Source: Solibacillus sp. FSL K6-1523 (GTDB lineage: Bacteria; Bacillota; Bacilli; Bacillales_A; Planococcaceae). Taken from it: DNA of 64,000 nt. Below, piece by piece: positions 1 through 8,617 of this stretch. The notes beneath the pieces were generated by a model. The model saw only the letters and a list, made by a program, of their open reading frames with translations. It ran no database searches and was not told the DNA's origin. Made by a program: the position numbers and the translations under genes. Position 1 is the first letter of the stretch. The number at the start of each line of letters is the position of its first letter. The stretch covers positions 3,212,001 to 3,276,000 of the forward strand of contig NZ_JBBOSU010000001.1 of assembly GCF_038005225.1 (NCBI RefSeq), written 5' to 3'.

Positions 1-238
1 TAACTACTAAACCAAGACCGTAAAAAATGTTTGAGTAAATTGACCATTTATCTTCTGTTTCACCAGCATGCATGAATACCATGAACTGTAATCCAGCTTG
101 AATGAACGCTGTTACTAAAAGAACAATCATACCTGTCGTGAATGACATATCTGTGAAATAAACTAACATCGCAATTCCTGTTAATACAAGAGAGAAGATG
201 AAGCCCATTACTTGACCTAAAGGAAAGAACTTCGCCAT
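1..238 (-). CDS. qoxD: Quinol oxidase subunit IV, partial (C-terminus outside window)
   Basis: Reading the minus strand from the ATG at 238 gives MAKFFPLGQVMGFIFSLVLT..., with at least two hydrophobic segments and the HAGETEDKWS loop typical of the small subunit IV of bacterial heme-copper quinol oxidases. The subunit is membrane-embedded and probably helps assembly of the CuB site in subunit I (family knowledge). The frame is still open at base 1, so the gene is truncated by the window edge. The start lies one base beyond the qoxC stop, so it is almost certainly co-translated as the last gene of qoxABCD. Confidence 0.9.
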   Translation of the reverse strand, partial: MAKFFPLGQVMGFIFSLVLTGIAMLVYFTDMSFTTGMIVLLVTAFIQAGLQFMVFMHAGETEDKWSIYSNIFYGLGLVV

Positions 239-239
239 A

Positions 240-839
240 TTACATCATTCCTTTCAAGTACACGAAACTAAAGATGAAGATCCAAACAACGTCTAGGAAG
301 TGCCAGTAAAGTGAGAATACGAATGTTTTCCCTGCTGTAACTGATGTTAACCCACGTTTTGCGATTTGGATTACTAAGAATGTACCCCATAATAAACCAA
401 ATGTAACGTGAAGTCCGTGTGTTCCTAAAGTTGTTAATAAAATTGATGTAAATGCACTTACTGTAATGCCAGCACCAATGCTCGCATAGTGTACAAATTC
501 ATAAATCTCCACACTTAAGAATGCCGCACCTAATAGTAATGTGATTACCATGAATGAAATTGTCGCCTTTTTACTACCAAGACGCATTGCATGAATGGCT
601 AATCCGATTGTAAAACTTGATGCTAATAAAATAAATGTTTCAAGTAAAACTGGTGTAATTTCGAAAATCTCAGCACCTGTTGGACCGCTACCTGTACGGT
701 CTACAAGCGTGAAGTATGATGCGAATAATGTACCGAATAACATAATTTCCGCACCTAGGAATACCCAGAAACCAAAGATTTTCAAATTGTTTTCCTCAGT
801 AGAATACTCTAAAGGAACATTGTTATTTACTTTACCCAT
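240..839 (-). CDS. qoxC: Cytochrome aa3 quinol oxidase subunit III
   Basis: This 199-residue protein has five hydrophobic segments and the subunit III signatures FWVFLGAEIMLFGTLFASYF near residue 25 and GTHGLHVTFG near residue 138. It is the COX3-like subunit of the terminal menaquinol oxidase in the cytoplasmic membrane; it stabilises the complex and carries no redox centre. Its ATG overlaps the qoxB stop as TAATG, pointing to translational coupling. Its length fits Bacillus QoxC (about 200 residues). The five-helix form, lacking the two N-terminal helices of mitochondrial COX3, is normal for quinol oxidases. Confidence 0.95.
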   Translation of the reverse strand: MGKVNNNVPLEYSTEENNLKIFGFWVFLGAEIMLFGTLFASYFTLVDRTGSGPTGAEIFEITPVLLETFILLASSFTIGLAIHAMRLGSKKATISFMVITLLLGAAFLSVEIYEFVHYASIGAGITVSAFTSILLTTLGTHGLHVTFGLLWGTFLVIQIAKRGLTSVTAGKTFVFSLYWHFLDVVWIFIFSFVYLKGMM

Positions 840-2800
840 TATTTCGCACCTCCTTTTTCATAACTTTTTTCTGTTGCTTCTACTTCATGTTTATGAATAT
901 GGTAACCGTGATCGTCTTCTAAAGAACGTACACCCATCGTAATTAATACACCGATTAATCCGAAAATCGCCAATCCAAACATACTGAATACTAAACCAAA
1001 TCCTCCAATGAAGAAGAATACTGACATAACAAACGGTTGACCCGAGTTATTTGGCATATGAATGTCTTCAATTTTACCTTTGAATAATTCAACACCATTT
1101 TTCTTATAATCCCAGAATGCTTCTGATGAGCCTTTTTCTAGGTTCGGAGTAATTGCAAAGTTGTAAACTGGAACTGGTGTATGCGTTGCCCACTCAAGTC
1201 CACGTGCATCCCAAGGGTCACTTGAAATATCACGAGAAGAGTTTTTAAAGCTATACCAAATGTTCCATACAAGCATAAGGAATGATACTGTCATAATACC
1301 AGCACCGATGAACGATACCATATTTAATAAGCTAAAGCCTGTTGATTCAGAGAATGTGTACATACGGCGTGCTTGACCGTCTAAACCAGTGACATACATT
1401 GGCATGAACGACATGACGAAACCGATTGACATTGTCCAAACTGTTGCTTTACCGATTTTTTCATTTAGCATGAAGCCAAACATTTTCGGCCAGTAGAACG
1501 TTAAACCAGCTAACATCGCGTAAACAACACCAGGGATGATTACGTTATGGAAGTGAGCTACTAAGAACATTGTGTTGTGATATTGGTAGTCAGCTGCTGA
1601 CATCGCAAGCATAACCCCAGTTACCCCACCAATTGTAAATAGTGGTAAGAAGTGTAACGCATATAACATTGGCGTCGTAATAACAATTTTCCCTTTATAC
1701 AGTGTAAATAACCAGTTAAAGATTTTTACACCCGTTGGAACAGCAATTGCCATCGTTGTAATTGAGAAGATTGAGTTTGTTAATGCACCTTGACCCATTG
1801 TGAAGAAATGGTGCGTCCAAACTGCGAACGAGAATACCGAAATAATAAGCATTGACCAAACCATTGACGTGTAACCATATAAGTTACGACGTGCAAATGT
1901 TGAAATAACTTCTGAGAAAATACCGAATGCCGGTAAAATCAAGATGTATACTTCAGGATGTCCCCAAACCCAGAATAGGTTGGCCCAAAGCATGTCCATA
2001 CCACCATTATCCATTGTAAAGAATTGTGTACCGAATAAACGGTCTAACGTACCCATTGCAAGTGCCACTGTTAAAACAGGGAATGCGAATACGATAATTA
2101 AGTTTGCAATAAGTGCTGACCAAGTGAACATTGGCATTTTGAATAATGTCATACCTGGTGCACGCATTTTCATAATTGTTGTGATGAAGTTAATACCTGT
2201 AATTAACGTACCAAGACCCGCAATTTGTAGTGCGATCATATAGTAGTTTGTACCAACAGAAGTACTAAATTCATTACTTGCTAGTGGGAAGTAAGAAGTC
2301 CAACCAGCGTCTGGAGATCCACCAAGTACGAATGAGATGTTGAATAATCCCATCCCCATGAAGAATAACCAGAAAGAAATTGCATTTAATCGTGGGAACG
2401 CTACGTCGCGTGCTCCGATTTGTAATGGTACTAAATAGTTAAAGAAGAATGTAATAAATGGCATTGCCATGAATAAAATCATGACTACCCCATGTGTTGT
2501 AAATACTTCGTTATAGTGCTGTGCATCTAAAAATGTATTATCTGGAACGGCAAGTTGCATACGTAACATAACTGCATCTACGCCGCCGCGGAATAACATT
2601 AATAACGCAACGAGTAAATACATGATACCGATTTTTTTATGGTCTACAGTTGTAATCCACTCGCGCCATAAGTAGCCCCACAATTTAAAATATGTGACAA
2701 CTGCTACTAATGCGATTGAACCAATAACGATTGACGCCATCGCAATGTAAATTAATAAGCTTGGATGTGGAATCGCAAACTGAGCAAAAAATTCTTTCAT
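839..2800 (-). CDS. qoxB: Cytochrome aa3 quinol oxidase subunit I
   Basis: This 653-residue heme-copper oxidase subunit I reduces oxygen to water and pumps protons at the cytoplasmic membrane. Visible ligands: His103 (THGVVM) and His418 (AHFH) for the low-spin heme, His416 for the high-spin heme, and His281, His330 and His331 for CuB. The HPEVY motif (281-285) carries the His-Tyr cross-link pair. About fourteen to fifteen hydrophobic segments are present. The extended C-terminus (after about residue 540) and the partner subunit without a CuA site mark it as a quinol rather than cytochrome c oxidase. The start has a good ribosome binding site (GAAAGGAGT) upstream. Confidence 0.97.
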   Translation of the reverse strand: MKEFFAQFAIPHPSLLIYIAMASIVIGSIALVAVVTYFKLWGYLWREWITTVDHKKIGIMYLLVALLMLFRGGVDAVMLRMQLAVPDNTFLDAQHYNEVFTTHGVVMILFMAMPFITFFFNYLVPLQIGARDVAFPRLNAISFWLFFMGMGLFNISFVLGGSPDAGWTSYFPLASNEFSTSVGTNYYMIALQIAGLGTLITGINFITTIMKMRAPGMTLFKMPMFTWSALIANLIIVFAFPVLTVALAMGTLDRLFGTQFFTMDNGGMDMLWANLFWVWGHPEVYILILPAFGIFSEVISTFARRNLYGYTSMVWSMLIISVFSFAVWTHHFFTMGQGALTNSIFSITTMAIAVPTGVKIFNWLFTLYKGKIVITTPMLYALHFLPLFTIGGVTGVMLAMSAADYQYHNTMFLVAHFHNVIIPGVVYAMLAGLTFYWPKMFGFMLNEKIGKATVWTMSIGFVMSFMPMYVTGLDGQARRMYTFSESTGFSLLNMVSFIGAGIMTVSFLMLVWNIWYSFKNSSRDISSDPWDARGLEWATHTPVPVYNFAITPNLEKGSSEAFWDYKKNGVELFKGKIEDIHMPNNSGQPFVMSVFFFIGGFGLVFSMFGLAIFGLIGVLITMGVRSLEDDHGYHIHKHEVEATEKSYEKGGAK

Positions 2801-2836
2801 TGTAGTACTCCTTTCAAAATTTCTATATTAGAAAAA

Positions 2837-3703
2837 TTACTTAGTAGCTTGCTCTTCATCTGATGTTTCATGATGTTCTGGAGCTGGTGAGAACTCTAAG
2901 TGTGTACCCGTATAAGTTGAGCGACCAAGGTGACCTGGTTCTAATAACTCATCAAACTTTTCTTCTGTAAGTGGTTTTGCAGTAGCATGTACTTCATCTA
3001 CCCACTCATCGAATTCAGCTTGTGTCATCGCAGTTGTGATAAATGTATTTTCAGCTGTACCGCGACCACTGAAGTTAGCGTTACGTCCCCAGAATTCGCC
3101 TGGATCATCCGCTGCTAAATGTAATGTTGTAACCATGTCTGACATCGCATATTTCTGACCACCTAGTTGTGGAATCCAGAAACTTGTAATCGGTCCGAAT
3201 GAATATAAACGGAATTCGATTGGACGATCAGCCGGAATGTATAAATAGTTGACTGTTTCAACATCTTGTTCTGGATAACTGAAATGCCATTTCCAGTCAG
3301 ATGATGATGCATAAATTACTAGTGGTTCCTGATTTTCATATCCTTGAGGAATGTTCTCAACAATATAGTTACTCTTAACAGATACAAATGCTAAGCCAGT
3401 AACGATAATTACAGGAATACCAATCATAATTGTTTCTACAAGCCAGTGACCTTCGATATGTGGTGGCTCGTAATCAGGGCTTTGCTTTGAAGCGCGGTAT
3501 TTAACTAACATAAATACCAACATTGCAAAAACAGTTAAAACTACAACAGACATAACCGTAAGTAATAAGATTGTATCGTCGGCTTGTCTTTGTGCTTGTG
3601 GACCTTTAGGATCAAGGACAGCTAATTTATCATTACAACCAGCTAATAATACAGCGCCTAGTCCTAAGAAAGAGAGTAATGTTCCCTTCATATTTACTTT
3701 CAT
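2837..3703 (-). CDS. qoxA: Quinol oxidase subunit II, lipoprotein
   Basis: This is subunit II of the aa3 menaquinol oxidase, 288 residues from the chosen ATG. An ATG six codons upstream lies inside the ribosome binding site (GGAAAGGAGT), so the downstream start is preferred. The signal peptide ends in the lipobox LLAGC with lipidated Cys23; two membrane segments follow (about 45-67 and 88-109), then an extracytoplasmic cupredoxin domain. The CuA ligand motif CxxxC...HxxM of cytochrome c oxidases is absent where the chain reads NFSGRGTAENTF, so electrons come from quinol. It is the first gene of the qox operon. Confidence 0.95.
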   Translation of the reverse strand: MKVNMKGTLLSFLGLGAVLLAGCNDKLAVLDPKGPQAQRQADDTILLLTVMSVVVLTVFAMLVFMLVKYRASKQSPDYEPPHIEGHWLVETIMIGIPVIIVTGLAFVSVKSNYIVENIPQGYENQEPLVIYASSSDWKWHFSYPEQDVETVNYLYIPADRPIEFRLYSFGPITSFWIPQLGGQKYAMSDMVTTLHLAADDPGEFWGRNANFSGRGTAENTFITTAMTQAEFDEWVDEVHATAKPLTEEKFDELLEPGHLGRSTYTGTHLEFSPAPEHHETSDEEQATK

Positions 3704-3745
3704 AGTTGGACTCCTTTCCAAAATAGATAGAGCTAGTTAGAATAG

Positions 3746-3762
3746 TCTTAAGCGCTTACAAT
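3746..3762. promoter_or_regulatory. Candidate catabolite-responsive element (cre) upstream of qoxA
   Basis: The sequence TCTTAAGCGCTTACAAT is centred on the palindrome TTAAGCGCTTA and fits the CcpA-site consensus WTGNNARCGNWWWCAWW with two mismatches on either strand. It lies about 45 bp upstream of the qoxA start. Regulation by CcpA is inferred from the match only. Confidence 0.45.
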
Positions 3763-3821
3763 GAGTGCTTAAACCTTAGAAAAATAAGTGTTGCATGAAT
3801 AAAATCTTTTGTAACTCTTTG

Positions 3822-3837
3822 CACTATGTGTATAGTG
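3822..3837. promoter_or_regulatory. 16-bp inverted repeat upstream of qox operon
   Basis: CACTAT-GTGT-ATAGTG is a perfect 6-bp inverted repeat about 120 bp upstream of qoxA, of the size and symmetry of a dimeric repressor site. It does not match the Fnr or Rex consensus. The regulator is unknown. Confidence 0.35.
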
Positions 3838-4313
3838 AAAACTACGTTATATGTTCCCACAATACATACTTTTTCATCCGTACGTATTTAAATCAAACGT
3901 AAGTGATGCTTTCGGCAATCTCGACAGAAGAATTTATTATCGTGTCATGCGCAACATTTGAATGACATGTCTAACTGATATCGATTCTAGTGAAACATCA
4001 AATAAGTGTCAAAACATCTAATTGGAAAAACACTGATTTCAACAAGATTTTATCGGTGGTAATTTTTGAAAGTCACAGATAATAAGGCTTATCAAACAGA
4101 AAACTCGCAGTTACGAGAAATAAAAGCAACTCTATTTAATAATGACATTTTGATGAACATGCTAAAGTTGTTCTCTTCGGATTATTCTGACTCATCAACA
4201 ATTTGTATACGTTACATTTATTTTACAAATATACCTGCGATATAACGCGCTTCATCGTAATATTAGTCTTATTTATTACTTTCGAGTTAGTTTTTAATTA
4301 AATTGATTTTATT
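3838..4313. other. Long intergenic region between qoxA and the RNA methyltransferase terminator
   Basis: No convincing gene is seen in this AT-rich stretch. The only notable open frame is a 59-codon plus-strand frame from TTG 4066 to the TAA at 4245, preceded by a weak GGTGGT ribosome-site match; it resembles nothing recognised. No hairpin with a U-run was found. The part nearest qoxA presumably carries the operon promoter, but no convincing -35/-10 pair could be assigned. Confidence 0.5.
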
Positions 4314-4316
4314 ATA

Positions 4317-4352
4317 CAAAAAAAGTAATACGGGCTACTAAACCGTACTACT
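4317..4352 (-). terminator. Rho-independent terminator of the RNA methyltransferase gene
   Basis: On the minus strand AGTAGTACGG pairs with CCGTATTACT (10 bp with one G-U pair) around an 9-nt loop, followed by a run of T. It starts about 10 bp after the stop codon. Confidence 0.85.
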
Positions 4353-4362
4353 CTTTTAGTTT

Positions 4363-5124
4363 TTATTTAACAAATGCATACAATAATATTCCCGCTGCTA
4401 CTGCTACATTTAAGGATTCTGCACCGCCTAAAATAGGGATAATGACATTTTGATCCGTTTTAGCAAGCAATTGTGGACTAATCCCACTACCTTCATTACC
4501 TAACAGTAAGGCAAAAGCGTCACTTGGCTCAACATTTTTATACGAAACCGCTTCTTCAAGAGATGTACCGTATACGCGAACACCATCTTGCTGAAGGTTT
4601 TCAATCCATTCCATTAAATCTCCGCGCACAACAGGGATGTGGAAATGCGAACCTTGTGCAGAGCGCAGTGTTTTCGGATTGAAAGCATCTACACAACCTT
4701 TGCCTAATACGACTGCATCGATTCCTGCTGCATCAGCCGTTCGAATCATTGTGCCAATATTGCCTGGATCTTGTACTGCATCGACTAGCAGCACTTTACG
4801 CCAATCATACTTTTCATCTTCTGATATTTCACGTTGTGTACAATGAGCAAAAACGCCTTGTGAATTTTCTGTTTCGGCAATTTCCTTTGCTACGGCATCA
4901 TTGACTTCAATTAGCACAACATCATCAATATCCCAAAGTAACGGTAAATCCACACCGTCACGAACGATAATTTGCGTAATTTGATCTTTATGTTTTAATG
5001 CTTCTTCTACTAAATGAAAACCTTCTACGATATACTCGCCTGACTTTTCACGTTCTTTACGCTGCGTTAATAACTTTTTCCAATGCTTTACAAGCGCATT
5101 TTGAGTTGATTCAATTCGTTTCAT
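4363..5124 (-). CDS. ysgA: TrmH/SpoU-family RNA 2'-O-methyltransferase (YsgA-like)
   Basis: This 253-residue SPOUT methyltransferase probably transfers a methyl group from S-adenosylmethionine to a ribose 2'-OH in rRNA or tRNA; the target cannot be read from sequence. An N-terminal substrate-binding domain (about 1-95, starting MKRIESTQNALVKHW) precedes the SpoU domain. SpoU motif 1 is near residue 150 (DPGNIGTMIRTADAAG), motif 2 near 207 (LLLGNEGSG) and motif 3 near 230 (IPILGGAESLNVAVAAG), which together form the trefoil-knot cofactor site. It sits next to sspI, as ysgA does in B. subtilis, which supports the name. Confidence 0.88.
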   Translation of the reverse strand: MKRIESTQNALVKHWKKLLTQRKEREKSGEYIVEGFHLVEEALKHKDQITQIIVRDGVDLPLLWDIDDVVLIEVNDAVAKEIAETENSQGVFAHCTQREISEDEKYDWRKVLLVDAVQDPGNIGTMIRTADAAGIDAVVLGKGCVDAFNPKTLRSAQGSHFHIPVVRGDLMEWIENLQQDGVRVYGTSLEEAVSYKNVEPSDAFALLLGNEGSGISPQLLAKTDQNVIIPILGGAESLNVAVAAGILLYAFVK

Positions 5125-5244
5125 TTTATCCGTCCTCTACCTTTATTCGATTACCCATTTTAGCATAAAACACTTTTTTTCCCTAATGGATTCGATGTAT
5201 AATTATTGAATTTTTGTTCATAGTAAGTGAAAAGGAGGTTTCAT

Positions 5245-5454
5245 ATGGATTTTCAAATTCGACAAGCCATTACGGCAAACGTAACAAATTCACAGCCAAA
5301 TGAATTTAGCGACATTGTAAACGATGCAATTTCACGCGGTGAGGAGCACCTACTACCAGGTCTCGGAGTCTTTTTAGAGAAATGGTGGAGTGCAGCAAAT
5401 GAAAATGAACGAAATGAATTTTCTCAAAAGTTAGCCGCTCAGTTCGCATCGTAA
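5245..5454 (+). CDS. sspI: Small acid-soluble spore protein I
   Basis: This 69-residue protein matches the SspI family (MDFQIRQAITANV at the start, LPGLGVFLEKWW near residue 40). The family is made in the forespore and found in the spore core; its precise role is not established. The start at 5245 is chosen because the earlier in-frame GTG (5227) lies upstream of the ribosome binding site AAAGGAGG. It is divergent from the RNA methyltransferase and shows that the host forms spores. No sigma-G promoter at a sensible distance could be assigned. Confidence 0.9.
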   Translation: MDFQIRQAITANVTNSQPNEFSDIVNDAISRGEEHLLPGLGVFLEKWWSAANENERNEFSQKLAAQFAS

Positions 5455-5517
5455 TAAGCACGGTATAAACAGATGAATATCGCTTTTCAGTTTAACGGCA
5501 AACAGGAGAGCGCTCTT

Positions 5518-5578
5518 TAAACACCACAATGTTGAAACTTGAGATTGCCCCATCTCAAATCAACATTGTGGTGTTTTT
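5518..5578 (+). terminator. Long hairpin terminator of sspI
   Basis: AACACCACAATGTTGA and TCAACATTGTGGTGTT form a perfect 16-bp stem. Inside it TTGAGAT pairs with ATCTCAA. A short T run follows. Confidence 0.85.
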
Positions 5579-5601
5579 CAAATGGAACTGTAAATAATAA
5601 A

Positions 5602-5642
5602 TAAAATACCCACCTCAACTATCAAATGGTCATTGAGGTGGG
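5602..5642 (-). terminator. Terminator of the alcohol dehydrogenase gene
   Basis: CCCACCTCAA pairs with TTGAGGTGGG around a 14-nt loop, followed on the minus strand by TATTTTATTT. It sits 11 bp after the stop codon. Confidence 0.8.
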
Positions 5643-5652
5643 CTACTAGAAA

Positions 5653-6771
5653 TTATTGACGATATGTTTTATCCATAATTAAAATTGGTTTAATAACTGC
5701 ACCAGATACAGATTCTTGTGCTGCTTCGTTAATTTGCTCAAAATCATAATATTTCACTAACTTATCGAATGGGAAGCGTCCCTCTTTATGGAATTTCACA
5801 AGCTGTGGAATTGATAATTGTGGGATACCATCCCCCATTACAACACCAATCATATTTTTACTTGCCATCGTGATTTCCGCTGTTGGAATAATTTCTAGAC
5901 TATTTCGTGAAACAGCTATTGGTGCGAATGTACCACCTTTACCTAAAACAGTTAAGGCTGTTTTCATAACAGGCGATACACCTGTTGTATCGACAGAGTA
6001 GTTTACCCCTCTGCCATTTGTAATTTCTTGAACTTTTGCAATTGGATCTTCGTTCTTACTATTAATTGTATGTGTTGCACCTAGCTCTTTTGCTAGCTCT
6101 AGACGGCTATCATGAATATCGATTGCAATAATTGTTGAACAGCCTTCAAGTTTAGCTGCCATCATAGCAGCTAAACCAACTGCTCCCGTACCAAATACAG
6201 CAATTGAAGAACCAATCGTAGGTTTTAAACCGTTTACAACTGTGCCACTACCTGTTAAGAAACCACAGCCAAGTGGGCCAACTAAACGTAAATCTGCATC
6301 CGCATCTACCTTTGTTAAATTGCTTTCATGCACTAATGAATGCGTTGTGAATGAAGAGTGTCCATAAAAGTTTTTAATCGGTGTTTTGTCTTCGCGATAA
6401 AATGTATGGCTACCATCTTCACGTACACCTGAAAAATTCAGCTTCATCCAATCATCACAAACGGATGGGCGTCCTTGTTGGCAACTTTCACAATGACCAC
6501 AATAGGCATAAGACATAACTACTTGGTCGCCTACTTTAAAATTCTTTACTGCACTTCCTACCTGCTCTATAATTCCTGCCCCTTCATGTCCTAGCACAAC
6601 TGGGAAAGCAACAGCTGTATTTCCTCTACGGATTGTTTCGTCAGACATGCACATACCCGACGCAACCATTTTCACTAATACTTCATCTGCTTGCATTTCA
6701 GCTAACTCTAATTCTTCTAACACATAATCTGTATCTGCTCCACTTACAACTGCTGCTATTGTTTTTACCAT
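5653..6771 (-). CDS. Zinc-dependent alcohol dehydrogenase
   Basis: This is a medium-chain NAD(P)-dependent dehydrogenase of 372 residues from the chosen ATG, which has AGGGGG upstream; the longer frame adds 14 unlikely residues. The structural zinc motif CGHCESCQQGRPSVC is near residue 90; catalytic zinc ligands are Cys in SGMCMSDE, His in GHEGAG and Cys in GPLGCGF. The nucleotide-binding GTGAVG motif is near residue 190. It resembles the benzyl/aryl-alcohol dehydrogenase branch, but the substrate is not certain. It is divergent from a LysR regulator, which probably controls it. Confidence 0.85.
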   Translation of the reverse strand: MVKTIAAVVSGADTDYVLEELELAEMQADEVLVKMVASGMCMSDETIRRGNTAVAFPVVLGHEGAGIIEQVGSAVKNFKVGDQVVMSYAYCGHCESCQQGRPSVCDDWMKLNFSGVREDGSHTFYREDKTPIKNFYGHSSFTTHSLVHESNLTKVDADADLRLVGPLGCGFLTGSGTVVNGLKPTIGSSIAVFGTGAVGLAAMMAAKLEGCSTIIAIDIHDSRLELAKELGATHTINSKNEDPIAKVQEITNGRGVNYSVDTTGVSPVMKTALTVLGKGGTFAPIAVSRNSLEIIPTAEITMASKNMIGVVMGDGIPQLSIPQLVKFHKEGRFPFDKLVKYYDFEQINEAAQESVSGAVIKPILIMDKTYRQ

Positions 6772-6814
6772 TTCAACTTCCCCCTCATTATTAATTAATT
6801 TGCTTGCATACATT

Positions 6815-6832
6815 TATCTCGAATTTGAGATA
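6815..6832. promoter_or_regulatory. Candidate LysR operator between the dehydrogenase and its regulator
   Basis: TATCTC-GAATTT-GAGATA is an 18-bp interrupted palindrome, of the shape bound by LysR dimers. It lies 44 bp upstream of the dehydrogenase start and about 105 bp upstream of the lysR start. The link to the neighbouring regulator is inferred. Confidence 0.55.
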
Positions 6833-6937
6833 TATGGCATCTCTGTATGAGCAATTTCATTGTAACAATGGATGAAGGACAAATATAATTAGTAAAAGTA
6901 ATAGTAACTTAAGCAATGCTTATAGAAGGAGCTAACA

Positions 6938-7843
6938 ATGAATATTGAGCAAATGCAATATATTGTAGAAATCGCTAAAACAAAATCATTAATTGCCGCA
7001 TCTCAAAATTTACACATTAGTCAATCCGCGCTTAGTCAATCGCTTACAAATTTAGAAATGGAGCTCGGGATAAAAATTTTTAACCGTTCTCGAAATGGTA
7101 CTGTCGTTACGTCTGTTGGTCAGGATATTATTCAAAAGGCAGAAGAGGCTTTACTAAAAGTACAAGAAATAAAAGACCTTTCCTCAGAATATGTAGGGAT
7201 GTTAAATGAAAAGCTACAAATCGCTAGTATTCCCGTAAGCTTTTCATTACTCGTTAAAACAGTAGCACGTTTTAATCAAGATTTTCCTATGACGAAAATT
7301 TCAATTACGCAACGTAACTCGCAACAAGTCATACAAGAAGTTAGCGAAAAACAGGTTGACCTTGGCATAATTGCAATAAAAGAAAGTGAACTTGAATCAA
7401 TTAAAGGCTTAACTGTTGAACCTTTTTATGAAGGGAAAATGCTGTTAGCAGTTGGAAAAAGTTCAGAACTTGCGACAAGGAAAAGTATTTCTCCCAAAGA
7501 ATTATTAGCGCATCCGATTATTTTATATAATGAAACACATTTTGAGCGTACACTTCAGCTTTTTGAAGAGCAATTTGGCAAAGTAAATACGTCATTTACA
7601 AGTGACAATGCACTCGCTATTTTCACAGCTTTGTATGAAAATATTGCTGCCACATTCTTTTATGATATTACAATACATACTTCGCCTAGCCTTATACTGG
7701 ATGAAATTAGAACTTTAGAAATTAGCGATTTTGAACAAGAACCCATTTTATTTTGTTGGGTGTATGCAAAAAATACCGAAAGTTCTTTTATTGTTATGAA
7801 AAAGTTTTTAAATAGCTTTATGAACAATTTCAAGGTCAATTAA
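6938..7843 (+). CDS. LysR-family transcriptional regulator
   Basis: This 301-residue protein has the N-terminal winged helix-turn-helix of the LysR family (about residues 1-60; SLIAASQNLHISQSALSQSL is the recognition region) and a C-terminal periplasmic-binding-like effector domain. Ribosome binding site AGAAGGAG precedes the ATG. It is transcribed divergently from the alcohol dehydrogenase with a LysR-like palindrome between them, so it most likely regulates that gene and itself in response to an unknown small molecule. Confidence 0.88.
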   Translation: MNIEQMQYIVEIAKTKSLIAASQNLHISQSALSQSLTNLEMELGIKIFNRSRNGTVVTSVGQDIIQKAEEALLKVQEIKDLSSEYVGMLNEKLQIASIPVSFSLLVKTVARFNQDFPMTKISITQRNSQQVIQEVSEKQVDLGIIAIKESELESIKGLTVEPFYEGKMLLAVGKSSELATRKSISPKELLAHPIILYNETHFERTLQLFEEQFGKVNTSFTSDNALAIFTALYENIAATFFYDITIHTSPSLILDEIRTLEISDFEQEPILFCWVYAKNTESSFIVMKKFLNSFMNNFKVN

Positions 7844-7879
7844 ATTACTCCCTAGCTATTAAATAACTGATACCATGAT

Positions 7880-7922
7880 GAAAATCACCTTTCAAACAAC
7901 GAGTTTTTGAGAGGTGATTTTC
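7880..7922. terminator. Bidirectional terminator between lysR and tetR genes
   Basis: GAAAATCACCT pairs with AGGTGATTTTC, extended by TCAAA with TTTGA. A/T runs on both sides fit termination of the convergent LysR and TetR genes. Confidence 0.7.
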
Positions 7923-8459
7923 TTACGTAAGCATTAGTAAAGAGCCCGCAACTTGTTTCGCAAAGGTTTTGGCATCGGTATTTTTTTGCTTATCCCACGC
8001 TACATAGCTTCCATATAAGCCCCAGCTAATGAGGACAGCCTGTAATTTTTGTTCCTCTGGTAAATGTTTTTCAATTGTTACTAACAAATAGTCCTTCACT
8101 TTGTCATCAATCATTTGAGTAAATGCTGTATAGCCTCTTCGACATTGCGAAAACATTTGATCGTGGACACATACAATCGCTAAAAACATTTGTACAATCA
8201 TATCTTCCGTGAAAGCGCGATTAGGGCTTTCTTGAAGATTCTCTGTGAAAATTTGTTCGATCCGCTCCGATAATACTTCTTCCAATAATGCATATTTATC
8301 AACAAAATGCGCATAAAATGTGGCGCGATTAATCGTTGCTTGCTCCGTAATATCCTTTACTGTTATTTGTTCAAAACTTTTTGAAATAATGAGTTGATTA
8401 AATGCTTCTACAATCAACTTCCGTGTACGAACCGTTCTTGGATCCATCGTTTTTTCCAT
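7923..8459 (-). CDS. TetR/AcrR-family transcriptional regulator
   Basis: This 178-residue regulator has a TetR helix-turn-helix at about residues 10-55 (RKLIVEAFNQLI, FEQITVKDITEQATINRATFYAHF). The C-terminal ligand domain is not diagnostic. Ribosome binding sequence AAGGGAAG precedes the ATG. It is divergent from a pirin gene, and two near-identical 16-bp direct repeats lie just upstream of the two start codons, which suggests that it represses both itself and pirin. Confidence 0.85.
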   Translation of the reverse strand: MEKTMDPRTVRTRKLIVEAFNQLIISKSFEQITVKDITEQATINRATFYAHFVDKYALLEEVLSERIEQIFTENLQESPNRAFTEDMIVQMFLAIVCVHDQMFSQCRRGYTAFTQMIDDKVKDYLLVTIEKHLPEEQKLQAVLISWGLYGSYVAWDKQKNTDAKTFAKQVAGSLLMLT

Positions 8460-8494
8460 TGTTGCACTTCCCTTTCACAACAGATTCTCAATTA

Positions 8495-8510
8495 TGTTGC
8501 TTACATAACA
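8495..8510. promoter_or_regulatory. Direct-repeat operator candidate, tetR side
   Basis: TGTTGCTTACATAACA lies 36 bp upstream of the TetR start. A copy with one change lies at 8574-8589. A matching pair flanking a divergent promoter region is typical of an autoregulated TetR operator. Confidence 0.6.
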
Positions 8511-8528
8511 AAATCCGGTTGATGTTCA

Positions 8529-8557
8529 TTGTACTTTTTTACGATCCATCTTATAGT
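8529..8557 (+). promoter_or_regulatory. Probable SigA promoter of the pirin gene
   Basis: TTGTAC (8529-8534) and TATAGT (8552-8557) are separated by exactly 17 bp. Transcription would start near 8564, just upstream of the second operator candidate, so a bound repressor would block elongation or initiation. Confidence 0.65.
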
Positions 8558-8573
8558 GAAAATATACAACACG

Positions 8574-8589
8574 TGTTGCTTACATGACA
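8574..8589. promoter_or_regulatory. Direct-repeat operator candidate, pirin side
   Basis: TGTTGCTTACATGACA matches 15 of 16 bases with the repeat at 8495-8510, in the same orientation. It overlaps a perfect 12-bp palindrome, CAACACGTGTTG (8567-8578), and ends 28 bp before the pirin start. Confidence 0.6.
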
Positions 8590-8617
8590 ACTATTCAGAA
8601 AAGGTGGCGCATTTTTT

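Noticed and set aside
595-942. 115-codon plus-strand frame spanning qoxC-qoxB
   Set aside because: Crosses the junction of two certain genes on the other strand; no start signal.
5186-5225. Sigma-G-like promoter TGTATA-N17-CATAGTA before sspI
   Set aside because: The transcript would start inside the ribosome binding site at about 5231, leaving no leader.
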